Below are positions 1 through 6,489 of a stretch of DNA of 15,566 bases, in pieces (within the stretch, counting starts at the first letter, position 1; every line of letters begins with the position of its first letter). The stretch covers positions 1 through 15,566 of the forward strand of contig NZ_JAHUWN010000054.1 of assembly GCF_019219025.1 (NCBI RefSeq), given 5' to 3'. The DNA comes from Bacillus sp. sid0103 (GTDB lineage Bacteria; Bacillota; Bacilli; Bacillales_B; DSM-18226). The notes below the pieces were generated by a model. That model worked only from the letters and a program-made list of their open reading frames with translations, made no database searches and was not told where the DNA came from. Both the position numbers and the translations under genes were made by a program.

Positions 1-43
1 GTAATCAAAATTCACGACTTATTAATTGAGAGGATGGGAGGAA

Positions 44-154
44 ATGGCAAATAGAAAAAAACCGAAGTATAAGATCGGTGATACGGTCGTGATTACCATT
101 TATGGAACAGTTGGCAAGGTAACAGATATTAATTTTCTATTTTTATTCGGTTGA
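44..154 (+). pseudogene. 5' fragment of interrupted host gene
   Basis: The ATG at 44 follows a clear GGGAGG ribosome site. The first 28 codons (to position 127) encode a lysine-rich start and a beta-rich stretch containing GDTVVITIYGTVGKVTD, which looks like a small SH3/KOW-like barrel. After 127 the frame runs into element DNA and stops at 152-154, giving an odd tail (INFLFLFG). The missing 3' part is at 15446-15566: joining codon GAT (125-127) to GTA (15446-15448) restores TD-VKWLDGKYVYEVNKSDG in frame. The intact product would be a conserved-looking small protein of at least 68 residues. I do not recognise a gene name or function. The break is explained by insertion of the element, not by point decay. 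Confidence 0.85.
119..130. other. attL, left attachment junction
   Basis: The sequence GTAACAGATATT at this junction matches GTTACAGATGTA at 15437-15448, with ACAGAT (122-127 and 15440-15445) identical. The reading frame of the host gene changes partner exactly here. Only a short identical core is expected for large serine recombinases, which exchange at a central dinucleotide. The exact crossover base cannot be fixed within the shared core. Confidence 0.75.
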
Positions 155-192
155 AATTATGTTATCATTCCAAATACACACATTATGGGGTG

Positions 193-1677
193 ATGAAATT
201 GGCATTATGTGCAATTTATCTCAGGTTATCAAGAAATGAGCAGGAATTAGATATTGAAGAAATTCTAACTGCGCATCGAAATGCTCTTGTCAAACTAGCA
301 AAACAAAATAAATTGAAATATGACATTTATCAAGAAATATCTTCTGGGGTCAATACTGAAAGACCTGAGTTGAATAAATTGTTAAGTCGTTTAGATAGCT
401 ATGATTATTTGTTGGTAATGGATATTGACCGGATTTCTCGTGACAATGCATATGCTGAAGAAATTAAGAAAATGTTGATACTTAATGATATCAAAATTTT
501 GACACCACAGGGAGCAATTGATTTATCACAGGAAAGTAATGAAATGTTATTTAGCTTCCAAGCTATGATGGCTAACTTTGAGTATAAAATGATTCGTAAG
601 CGTTTAGGTCGAGGAAGATTAGCTGCTGCAGAACAAGGGCGCTGGACAATGTCTAATAAGGCACCTCTTGGATATGCAAAAGGGAAAGACCAAAAATTAG
701 TCATTGTTGAAGAGGAAGCAAAGATTATTAGACACATCTTCGAAAAGACTTTAGAACGGAATAGTGCAAATGAGATTGCTAAACAACTAGATACGCTTGG
801 TTGGAGAAGTAGGAGTGGAAAAGTATTAACAACTTCTCATATTTCTTCTGCAAGAAGAAACGTAGTTTATTATGGAGTTGTCCAAGCAAGTAGGAGAGTA
901 AATGGAAGAGTCATAGATTCTGTATTTGTTGAAAATGCTCACGAGTCAATCATTAGCAAGCAAACTTTTTTAGAAGTTCAGAAGATTTTAGAAGAAAATT
1001 CAACTGGCAACTTTTTTAATAAGAAGAAAGCTACAAGAAGGCTTCAGAATCTAATATACTGCAATTCTTGTTCAAGAAAGCGTTATATCCAATGTGATAG
1101 ACACCAGGATTTCATAAAATCATGCACCTATAAAATTTCGAACTCTACTTGTTCAGATCGTGGACATAAATATGAACCAGTTGAACAATATGTAATTCAA
1201 AAGATCAAAGAGAAAAAGTCCGATTTTGAACTTACTCTAAAGAAATTGAAGTCTCTTGATACAACTGATGTTGAGAATAAGTTAATGGCCCAAAAAGAAT
1301 CCTTAGAAAAGCAGTTAGAGAAATTCGAGAAGAGACAAAGGAATCTGAAGACAATGAGGATGGATGGAGAAATAAGTAAAGCTGAATTTTATGAAATGCG
1401 TGATGAGAATGAGGAGCAAATTAGACAGATTAAACAACAAGTGGAATTGATTGATATTCAATTAGAAAACTTGGACAATACCGAAGAGGAACAAGAACGG
1501 TTAGAACAAAATATAAAAACATTAGATAAATTAGAAGAACTCGACCCCGAAGATTGCAATACCTTCCTTAAACAATTTATCAAGAAAATATGGTTTAGCA
1601 GTAATACAGAAGCAAATCATGACACTAGAAGTAAAGGTGTTTCATCAGAAGTCACAATTGAAATCGAGTGGCTCTAG
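193..1677 (+). CDS. large serine recombinase (integrase)
   Basis: Site-specific recombinase that would integrate the element at the split host gene and, with a directionality factor, excise it. Numbered from the ATG at 193 (494 aa). Residues ~8-145 form the resolvase domain, with the catalytic serine in YLRLSRNE (Ser13) and the arginine-rich DIDRISRD motif (77-84). The recombinase domain follows, with G..AAAEQGRW....APLGYAKGK typical of the family. A zinc ribbon has Cys at about 290, 293, 301, 311 and 320, and a long charged coiled coil spans ~341-456. Length is normal for the large serine type. Start choice is uncertain: ATG 193 has no well-spaced ribosome site, whereas GGGGTGAT (187-194) is ideally placed for TTG 199. 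A TTG at 151 is also open but lacks a site. The gene starts ~70 bp from attL, which supports the role. Confidence 0.95.
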   Translation: MKLALCAIYLRLSRNEQELDIEEILTAHRNALVKLAKQNKLKYDIYQEISSGVNTERPELNKLLSRLDSYDYLLVMDIDRISRDNAYAEEIKKMLILNDIKILTPQGAIDLSQESNEMLFSFQAMMANFEYKMIRKRLGRGRLAAAEQGRWTMSNKAPLGYAKGKDQKLVIVEEEAKIIRHIFEKTLERNSANEIAKQLDTLGWRSRSGKVLTTSHISSARRNVVYYGVVQASRRVNGRVIDSVFVENAHESIISKQTFLEVQKILEENSTGNFFNKKKATRRLQNLIYCNSCSRKRYIQCDRHQDFIKSCTYKISNSTCSDRGHKYEPVEQYVIQKIKEKKSDFELTLKKLKSLDTTDVENKLMAQKESLEKQLEKFEKRQRNLKTMRMDGEISKAEFYEMRDENEEQIRQIKQQVELIDIQLENLDNTEEEQERLEQNIKTLDKLEELDPEDCNTFLKQFIKKIWFSSNTEANHDTRSKGVSSEVTIEIEWL

Positions 1678-1722
1678 AATAGCCCTCAGAAGTCACAAAA
1701 TGAGCGTGGTTAATTTAGATTT

Positions 1723-1756
1723 GAGAGATAATATTAAATTATTATCTCTCATTTTT
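1723..1756 (+). terminator. terminator after recombinase gene
   Basis: A perfect 11-bp stem, GAGAGATAATA (1723-1733) with TATTATCTCTC (1740-1750), has a 6-nt loop and is followed by ATTTTTG. It would end recombinase transcription. Confidence 0.85.
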
Positions 1757-1796
1757 GTGTATTAAAAATTAATTTTAAAATTTTTTTCGATTTTGC

Positions 1797-1824
1797 TTTA
1801 CGTTCGTTATAACGTCCCTATAAT
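1797..1824 (+). promoter_or_regulatory. promoter with palindromic operator in spacer
   Basis: A consensus -10 TATAAT lies at 1819-1824. A -35-like TTTACG lies at 1797-1802 with a 16-bp spacer. The spacer contains a perfect 10-bp palindrome, CGTTATAACG (1805-1814), within the wider repeat ACGTT-N6-AACGT (1800-1815). A palindrome between -35 and -10 is the usual position for a repressor site. It drives the 214-aa gene that starts at 1868. The regulator is unknown and the palindrome does not match the Bacillus LexA box. Confidence 0.6.
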
Positions 1825-1867
1825 ACCTTCGTAACAAAAACAAAACAACTTACGGAGGCGTTAATCA

Positions 1868-2512
1868 ATGACAAACAAAACTCTAAAACAGCAACTAAAT
1901 GAACGAATCGAAGAGATTTACCTTGAGATGGATAAACAGAGCGAACTACTCTACAGACTCTATGATGAGCTTTGGGATGAAGAACTTGGCAGACCTCGTC
2001 TAGAGAATAATAAAATAATACAAGCCAGAGAGTTGCTTGAAAAACTCGAATTAGAAAAAGAGCAATTGGTCGAAAAATATTGGGTAGAAGACCATAATGA
2101 AAAATACGGAGAAAAAATACAAATGTTGACGTATGAGGATCGCTTCTATCCCAATGGTCATGTTCACGAACTTGAAGAAATTACCGATCCACTGCAACTC
2201 TTACATCTTCATTTTATATATAGTGCTGAAGATGGAAAGCGGACTGGTGGGGTAATGTTTAAGTGGGAGAAAGAAATTGAATGGAAAACAGTAGCTGACT
2301 TCCTTATATATAGATATGATGATGGCGGAGCACAATTCTCTTCTTCTTTTGAGAAAATATTAAAGAAGATGGCGAACGATGTTGAGAGTCCAAAATCTAA
2401 TCTACTAGGAGGAATATGGGATGGTAAATTTAAAACTGCGGAAGTAATGGTGGAAGAATCTAGAAATCGACTTAAAGATCAGCTTAGCTCCATGAAACAA
2501 CAAGGGAAATAA
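1868..2512 (+). CDS. hypothetical protein, coiled-coil N-terminus
   Basis: I do not recognise this 214-aa protein. The ATG follows a strong ACGGAGG site. Residues ~1-75 are very rich in Glu, Lys and Leu with heptad-like spacing (LNERIEEIYLEMDKQ, LEKLELEKEQLVEKY) and should form a coiled coil. Residues ~80-190 look globular and mixed alpha/beta, with aromatic motifs such as GGVMFKWEKEIEWKTVADFLIYRYDDGG. No signal peptide or membrane segment is visible, so it is probably cytoplasmic. It is a single-gene transcription unit, with its own promoter and palindromic operator upstream and a terminator downstream. Its place between integrase and cargo would suit a regulatory or accessory protein, but no DNA-binding motif is evident. 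Confidence 0.8.
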   Translation: MTNKTLKQQLNERIEEIYLEMDKQSELLYRLYDELWDEELGRPRLENNKIIQARELLEKLELEKEQLVEKYWVEDHNEKYGEKIQMLTYEDRFYPNGHVHELEEITDPLQLLHLHFIYSAEDGKRTGGVMFKWEKEIEWKTVADFLIYRYDDGGAQFSSSFEKILKKMANDVESPKSNLLGGIWDGKFKTAEVMVEESRNRLKDQLSSMKQQGK

Positions 2513-2526
2513 CAGTTGATAACAGT

Positions 2527-2547
2527 CAGGCATAAGCCTGGCTTTTT
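2527..2547 (+). terminator. terminator after the 214-aa gene
   Basis: A short GC-rich stem, CAGGC (2527-2531) with GCCTG (2536-2540), has an ATAA loop and is followed by GC and five T residues. Confidence 0.75.
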
Positions 2548-2603
2548 CTTTGGAATAAAATCAATATTTTATATAAGATTTAGATAGCAGCAATAATTAA
2601 TTT

Positions 2604-2641
2604 TCTAAAAGAAACGACCACACTAGTTTGTGGTCTGTTTC
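2604..2641 (-). terminator. terminator for the methyltransferase-like gene
   Basis: GAAACGACCACA (2611-2622) pairs with TGTGGTCTGTTTC (2629-2641), apart from one bulged T, around a 6-nt loop. Read on the minus strand, the stem is followed by a T-rich TTTCTTTT tract, so it ends minus-strand transcripts coming from 2776-3894. On the plus strand no good T tract follows. The remainder of 2642-2775 shows no gene. Confidence 0.65.
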
Positions 2642-2775
2642 CTTCCTGCTTCAACTAATGTTCCATAATTTAGATATAAAGCTTAGCGATCTTTCATATA
2701 ATAAGCTCCAGTTTGGTGCAAAACTTAATGTAAAATACTTAAAAACTAATACATTATGAATTAAACAAACATAGA

Positions 2776-3894
2776 TTATCTTTTCAATCTATATTTATGA
2801 CGAAATTTTGAAAAACGTTTATATAAATGTACCTCCCAGGGAACTTCATAATCATATTCCTCTTTCACAGCTTTCTGTAACATTTTTAATACAGCCTGTG
2901 GAATTTGATTGATGACGCCTAATTCATCAAACCTACTAAGGACTTCCTTTAAGAAAACCTTCATTCTTTCCCCCTCTGGAGTGTTATAGCGATAAGACAT
3001 CGTGTGGTTCTCTAAATTTATCCTTCTACAATTACCAATAAATCTGTTGTTCGTGTATTTGCCTTCAGAAATAATCTTATCAAGCTTTGTATAAACTTCC
3101 CTATACTTATCTGAAGTACTCCTTGCTCCAACAACCAATAATATCCCCTTATTTCTTAAGAATAAAGCTGAATTATATAATTCATTTGAAAATTTCTCAA
3201 CGGTATCATTATTTGTTAAGAAGTTACTGAATATAACAAGATTATTTCTAGTCTTATCTATTGATCGAGCAACATATTGATCACCGTCATCATCGTAATC
3301 CCAGTAAGAATATTCTCTATTAAAATCTATCCCCTTAAAATCATTAAATTTGCCATGATGGTAAGGAACATTGTAAAATACGTTTTCCCCTTCAATATAA
3401 TTTGCGTACTCGGTAAAATGGTGAAGCCAATTTCTAAATCCTTGACTTTTCTCTACATATTGATTTTCTATTTGTTCAGGTGAGTTTAAATTTTTCTCAA
3501 TACAATAATCCTTAATTAACGTGTAAATATCAGATAGAGCAAAAAGTGCTGGAGCTGGCCCAGTACCAACATCCATATTAGTTAAAATTTTACGAATGGG
3601 GAATACATTTAATTCGATCATTTTTTTGTAAATTAACTGGAAGCGATGATACCTATCTAAAAAATGTAGGATTGCATATGCTTCAGCAGCACCTGATTCA
3701 TCATATGTGATTTCATCACAATTTTTCATAACATCATCTAGACGTACAGCAACTTCTTCCGCACTCTCAACGCTATTTAATACATGTTTGATTACAAAGC
3801 CTTGAATTCTATCAGCAATTAATGAAAACCTTTCGTAAAAAAGATTCTTTTCATTTGCCCATGATAAAAAATCCGCATTATTAAATTTGTCCAT
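2776..3894 (-). CDS. SAM-dependent methyltransferase-like protein
   Basis: A 372-aa cytoplasmic protein starting at an ATG preceded by AGGAGA. Residues ~100-125 carry a Rossmann-type glycine motif, NMDVGTGPAPALFA (107-120), which resembles motif I of class I SAM-dependent methyltransferases. NLVIFSNFLTNN (218-229) resembles the strand-4/motif-IV region, and GILLVVGA (250-257) a later core strand. The preceding helical ~100 residues would be an added N-terminal domain. I see no target-recognition domain and no NPPY or PCQ motif, so a DNA base methyltransferase of a restriction system is not supported; RNA, protein or small-molecule substrates are possible. It stands alone on the minus strand with its own terminator, opposite to the recombinase module, which suits accessory cargo. 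The fold call is moderate and the substrate unknown. Confidence 0.6.
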   Translation of the reverse strand: MDKFNNADFLSWANEKNLFYERFSLIADRIQGFVIKHVLNSVESAEEVAVRLDDVMKNCDEITYDESGAAEAYAILHFLDRYHRFQLIYKKMIELNVFPIRKILTNMDVGTGPAPALFALSDIYTLIKDYCIEKNLNSPEQIENQYVEKSQGFRNWLHHFTEYANYIEGENVFYNVPYHHGKFNDFKGIDFNREYSYWDYDDDGDQYVARSIDKTRNNLVIFSNFLTNNDTVEKFSNELYNSALFLRNKGILLVVGARSTSDKYREVYTKLDKIISEGKYTNNRFIGNCRRINLENHTMSYRYNTPEGERMKVFLKEVLSRFDELGVINQIPQAVLKMLQKAVKEEYDYEVPWEVHLYKRFSKFRHKYRLKR

Positions 3895-4294
3895 AATCTT
3901 CTCCTGATATGTTTTAATATTTTTAACATTATAAATATAGCATAATATACCAATTTATAAGACATAATTTCGTCTACTATATTATAAAATTGCTTTCACA
4001 AACTGGTACTATTCTTGGGAAATATAAAACCCTTCTTCTCCAAATTCGTTAATAGAAGAATAAAGAATAAAATTCTCATTTTATTATAGAAAAACAAAAA
4101 AGAATAACCGTCTTTTGATACTTGTATCATGGCTTTTCCAAGTTGTTCCGAGGTAACGACATTGCTAGATTTCGTAATTATAGGATAAAAAGGTTTTAAT
4201 AAAGAATAAAAAAGTTAATACAATTTTGTTTTTGATTTCACCCCATGTACGCCTCTTTTAACGCTTTATTTAATATTGTGACATCTTGCTCAAG

Positions 4295-4402
4295 TTATTT
4301 CTTTAACCCCAACACTACATAAATATAGTACAGTATAGCAATAGTAATCCCAAAACCAATGACTAACCAAAGAAGGTCGAGGTCAATGAAAATAATAATC
4401 AT
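4295..4402 (-). CDS. small single-pass membrane protein (35 aa)
   Basis: A 35-aa open frame begins with MIIIFIDLDLLWLVIGFG, continues with a hydrophobic stretch of about 22 residues and ends in KK. It should be one transmembrane helix with a basic C-terminus. A GGGG run directly touches the ATG, which is poor spacing for a ribosome site, so expression is uncertain. It lies in the otherwise gene-free 3895-4586 stretch, next to another small membrane-protein gene on the same strand. Size and shape suit a small membrane peptide, such as a type I toxin-like or holin-like protein, but no family is recognised. Confidence 0.4.
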   Translation of the reverse strand: MIIIFIDLDLLWLVIGFGITIAILYYIYVVLGLKK

Positions 4403-4451
4403 CCCCTTTTTATTTATGAACCCTTTAACCTATTCTATTGACTAAATAAAT

Positions 4452-4523
4452 AATCCTTCTTCAACTATACTGCCACTTTAGTTGAACAAGAAAAAAGCCT
4501 TACTCCTTATTGAAGTAAAGCAC
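4452..4523 (-). repeat. Bacillus-type intergenic repeat with terminator
   Basis: ATCCTTCTTCAACTA (about 4452-4467) and TTTAGTTGAACAAG (4477-4490) form an imperfect inverted repeat around ACTGCC. The same unit recurs at about 5561-5603 and in degraded form near 4860-4945. Next to it, GAAGTAAAGC (4512-4521) pairs with GCCTTACTCC (4497-4506), and on the minus strand this is followed by six T residues (complement of 4491-4496), making a terminator for the gene at 4587-4799. This resembles the common TTCTTCAACTAA...GGCAG...TTAGTTGAAGAAGG repeats of Bacillus intergenic regions (from memory). Confidence 0.6.
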
Positions 4524-4586
4524 CCGTTAGCTTAAGTACATTTCTTCACAATCTCTTGTAGTTTCTTTTAGTTGTAGAAAGAGGAT

Positions 4587-4799
4587 TTATTCGTCTTTTG
4601 AAGCATACTTGGAAGAGTTATTATTAAATGATTTATGTAAACTATTTAGTAAATACAATCCTCTAAAAAGAATTCCAACAATAATACCAAAAGCAATAAC
4701 TCCAGCAACTTGCGGTGGACCTATCATAAGTAATAAGAAGCCTAAAATTGCACTTAAAACAATGGATAAAAACAAATACATCATTATCTCTTCTTCCAT
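4587..4799 (-). CDS. small two-helix membrane protein
   Basis: A 70-aa protein with two clear transmembrane segments: residues ~7-26 (MYLFLSIVLSAILGFLLLMI) and ~31-50 (VAGVIAFGIIVGILFRGLYL). A polar, asparagine- and serine-rich cytoplasmic tail follows. The charge pattern suggests both ends are inside. Family not recognised. A canonical GGAGGAATTATTAAAT ribosome block lies 26 nt upstream of the ATG, too far to serve it. The same block elsewhere in the window is followed directly by ATG, so the original start may have been lost and the present start (or the internal ATG pair at residues 6-7) may be a fallback. The gene ends upstream of a minus-strand terminator and lies between copies of a Bacillus-type repeat. 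Confidence 0.6.
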   Translation of the reverse strand: MEEEIMMYLFLSIVLSAILGFLLLMIGPPQVAGVIAFGIIVGILFRGLYLLNSLHKSFNNNSSKYASKDE

Positions 4800-4859
4800 A
4801 AAATTATTTTATCTATTTAATAATTCCTCCTGAATTACGAGAATCCCTTCCTATTAATT

Positions 4860-4943
4860 TGCCCTTCAGTGGAACAAGAAAAAGAACTGCCACAGCAACG
4901 ACTCTTTTCTAAGCGTAAGGACCGTTAGTTCAATAGGAAGCTT
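4860..4943. repeat. degraded copy of intergenic repeat
   Basis: GTGGAACAAGAAAAA, ACTGCCAC and ACCGTTAGTTCAATAGG repeat parts of the unit at 4452-4540 (GTTGAACAAGAAAAA, ACTGCCAC, ACCCGTTAGCTTAAG) in a rearranged order. It separates the membrane-protein gene from the SUKH gene. Confidence 0.45.
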
Positions 4944-5504
4944 TTATCTATATTTATAATGGTTTTCTGCTGAAATAATAGACCAATTCCAATAATCATC
5001 ACCTTGAGCTGCAATAATACGGTCTAACCAAATTTCAAAATTTGTTTTTAAGTCTATTATGTCTTCTTCTGAAGAGCAATCCATTAACCAATTTAAATAA
5101 TTTGAATCTCTATTTGGATTAGGCTTACACAATTCAGCATTTATTAGAATCATACCGTCTCTACAAGTACCGATACTATAGAAATCCTTTTCAAACACTT
5201 CCATTTCTTGATGTGATTCTCTCATCTCTAATATTTGTTCAATTGAATATAGTTCAATTCCCTCTCCAATACCTGGTTGAAATAATAAATTTGCCCCATT
5301 ATGCCTTAATAAGAACTCTTTATAATCCTGTGGTAAACTCCATCCCAATCGCTCCTCAAGCATTTTTATTTCATCTATAGATGCTGGCGGATTGAACTCG
5401 CATGTCACTTCATAAGTTAATCCCTGTGTTTGCTGAATATATATTGTATGGTCCTTATCAAGTCTTTTTTTAAGACCATTTAAAGTATCATTTAAAATAT
5501 TCAT
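4944..5504 (-). CDS. SMI1/KNR4 (SUKH) family protein
   Basis: A 186-aa cytoplasmic protein of the SUKH superfamily, many members of which are immunity proteins to contact-dependent or secreted polymorphic toxins in Bacillus and relatives. The diagnostic N-terminal pattern is present at ~36-75: FNPPASIDEIKMLEERLGWSLPQDYKEFLLRHNG, where an Ile/Leu-rich helix is followed by LP.DYKEFL..HNGA. The later GIELYSIEQI and FYSIGTCRDGMILIN are also typical. The ATG is preceded by GGAGGAATTAT, an ideal ribosome site. No cognate LXG, RHS or nuclease toxin gene is visible, so it is an orphan. It may protect the host against toxins of neighbouring cells or have another binding role. Family call is firm; function as immunity is inferred. 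Confidence 0.9.
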   Translation of the reverse strand: MNILNDTLNGLKKRLDKDHTIYIQQTQGLTYEVTCEFNPPASIDEIKMLEERLGWSLPQDYKEFLLRHNGANLLFQPGIGEGIELYSIEQILEMRESHQEMEVFEKDFYSIGTCRDGMILINAELCKPNPNRDSNYLNWLMDCSSEEDIIDLKTNFEIWLDRIIAAQGDDYWNWSIISAENHYKYR

Positions 5505-5560
5505 ATAATTCCTCCAAGATGGGTTTTCTTAATATATATATTCTGTGGAAATTTTGGAAA

Positions 5561-5603
5561 ATCCTTCTTGAACTAAACTGCTCCATTAGTTGAAGAAGAA
5601 AAT
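5561..5603. repeat. Bacillus-type intergenic repeat, third copy
   Basis: ATCCTTCTTGAACTAAACTG at about 5561-5580 and TTAGTTGAAGAAGAAAA at 5588-5603 form an imperfect inverted repeat, matching the unit at 4452-4490. The copies bracket the small membrane and SUKH genes, suggesting that this block came from a Bacillus chromosome as a unit. Confidence 0.55.
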
Positions 5604-5731
5604 AAAATCTATATTTTATTCTATTGGATATTACGGCTGTATTACAAATGTTGGTTATTATTCGTTTTAAAAATGGAACTTGTATATATTATTTATGAGA
5701 GAGTGAATACCCAAAAGAATTTGTACAGAAG

Positions 5732-5759
5732 TGTCCAGAAAAGGCGAGTTGTTTATATT
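5732..5759 (+). promoter_or_regulatory. promoter with TGTCCAGAAAA box (copy 1)
   Basis: TGTCCA (5732-5737) takes the -35 place and TATATT (5754-5759) the -10 place, with a 16-nt spacer. The box TGTCCAGAAAA-N4-AGTT is repeated at 7503-7521 with exactly the same distance to its -10. It would drive the short terminated leader and the downstream module that starts with the ribbon-helix-helix gene. The weak -35 and conserved spacer suggest an activator or repressor binds here. Confidence 0.6.
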
Positions 5760-5779
5760 ATTAATATAAGAGTGAAGTA

Positions 5780-5819
5780 ACAACAAAGATAGAGCTCAAC
5801 AGGAGTTCTATTTTTTTTA
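5780..5819 (+). terminator. leader terminator before RHH gene
   Basis: ATAGAGCTC pairs with GAGTTCTAT (nine pairs, one G-U) around AACAG, followed directly by a run of eight or more T residues ending near 5819. With the promoter at 5732 it defines an RNA of only about 55 nt upstream of the gene at 5860. It may be a small RNA or an attenuator that must be passed for downstream expression. The rest of 5505-5859 has no gene. Confidence 0.75.
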
Positions 5820-5859
5820 TGTCCAAAATTAATAAAATTATCAAGGAGACTTATCAATC

Positions 5860-6045
5860 ATGGAAAAATCTAAAATTATCGTAGCAACATTTTCGGCTCC
5901 AGAAGAACTTCACAACAAATTTATCAATCATTGTGATGCATACGGACTTAATCGTTCTGCAATCTTGAGAAAGCTAGTAACCAAGTATCTTGAAGAAAAA
6001 GAAGTCTTGAAGAAAGATGTTCATGAATTTGATGAACTGTACTAA
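5860..6045 (+). CDS. ribbon-helix-helix DNA-binding protein
   Basis: A 61-aa protein with an Arc/CopG-type ribbon-helix-helix fold. A beta strand at ~4-10 (SKIIVATFS) is followed by helix 1 (PEELHNKFINHCDAYGL), a turn containing NRS, and helix 2 (AILRKLVTKYLEEK). The Asn-Arg-Ser-Ala-Ile turn is typical. Such proteins act as dimers on DNA and usually repress their own promoter or control copy number and excision. The ATG follows AAGGAG. It is the first gene after the leader terminator and is a good candidate for the regulator of the repeated boxes or palindromes in this module, though that link is inferred. An acidic tail (DVHEFDELY) may be a partner-binding segment. Confidence 0.85.
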   Translation: MEKSKIIVATFSAPEELHNKFINHCDAYGLNRSAILRKLVTKYLEEKEVLKKDVHEFDELY

Positions 6046-6093
6046 GAGCTGATTAATTTCGGCTCTTATTTTTTTTGAAAAGGGGGAGATGAA

Positions 6094-6195
6094 TTGGAAA
6101 AGTTTTTTCTAAAAGCAGTAGAAATCGAGCTTAAGTTTTTTATCGGATTGTTCGTGATCGGCACAATCAATTTTATAAAAAGTTTGTTCGTTTAA
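6094..6195 (+). CDS. small membrane or amphipathic protein (33 aa)
   Basis: A 33-codon frame starts at a TTG after AAGGGGGAG. The product begins MEKFFLKAVEIELKFFIG, continues LFVIGTINFIKSLFV and stops at 6193-6195. It has one hydrophobic stretch of about 20 residues with lysines at both sides. The ribosome site is strong and the spacing to TTG is good; the ATG three bases earlier in another frame closes after seven codons. Such tiny hydrophobic proteins are common in phage and plasmid operons. No family is recognised. It lies between the RHH gene and a DUF5659-like gene, all on one strand. Confidence 0.5.
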   Translation: MEKFFLKAVEIELKFFIGLFVIGTINFIKSLFV

Positions 6196-6255
6196 TTTAC
6201 GTTTTTCAAAAGACAGAAATAATAACAATACTAAAACCTTAAAGGAGCTATTCAA

Positions 6256-6420
6256 ATGAGAACAAAACGAATTTTCAAGAAAACTTTAGCTATTAATCTT
6301 ATGCAAAACGGATGTGAGTTAGTGAAAGTTGAGCCAAACAAACACAATCCAAGTCTCCAAGTTTATCACTTTGAATTAAACGAAAAATTGAAAGATTCCC
6401 TTGACATAATCATGAAATAA
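6256..6420 (+). CDS. DUF5659-like small phage/plasmid protein
   Basis: A 54-aa protein starting at an ATG preceded by AAGGAG. Its pattern, KRIFKKTLAINLMQNGCELVKVEPNKHNP, then LQVYHFELNEKL, matches a small family common in Firmicute phages and plasmids: a helix that selects a column-like residue set, then (E)PN..NP..KV..FE. The family assignment (DUF5659 type) is from memory. Function is unknown; members often sit near replication or early genes. It ends exactly where the large inverted repeat at 6421 begins. Confidence 0.65.
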   Translation: MRTKRIFKKTLAINLMQNGCELVKVEPNKHNPSLQVYHFELNEKLKDSLDIIMK

Positions 6421-6489
6421 CGAAAGTATTCCAATGCACTTACCACTAATAATAAATATATATGAGGTAAGTTGACTGGAATACTTTCG
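6421..6489. repeat. long two-part inverted repeat over gene start
   Basis: CGAAAGTATTCCA (6421-6433) is a perfect 13-bp inverted match to TGGAATACTTTCG (6477-6489). Inside it, ACTTACC (6438-6444) matches GGTAAGT (6466-6472). The two stems are separated by equal 4-nt segments, and the 21-nt centre is AT only apart from single C and G bases at its edges. The 3' arms cover the ribosome site (GAGG, 6464-6467) and the TTG start of the 338-aa gene. It could be an RNA switch on that gene, an operator, or a replication origin hairpin recognised by the product. Confidence 0.8.

Noticed and set aside
405..737. 110-aa minus-strand frame inside the recombinase gene
   Set aside because: Fully antisense to a gene with clear family motifs; its composition (Ser/Leu/Ile-rich) is that of a complement shadow.
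4609..4833. 74-aa plus-strand frame opposite the small membrane protein
   Set aside because: The minus-strand frame gives two convincing transmembrane helices; the plus-strand product is low-complexity and has no ribosome site.
4452..5603. Possible CRISPR array from the recurring CTTCTTCAACTA units
   Set aside because: Only three imperfect copies with spacing of several hundred bases and genes in between; they are inverted intergenic repeats, not direct repeats with spacers.
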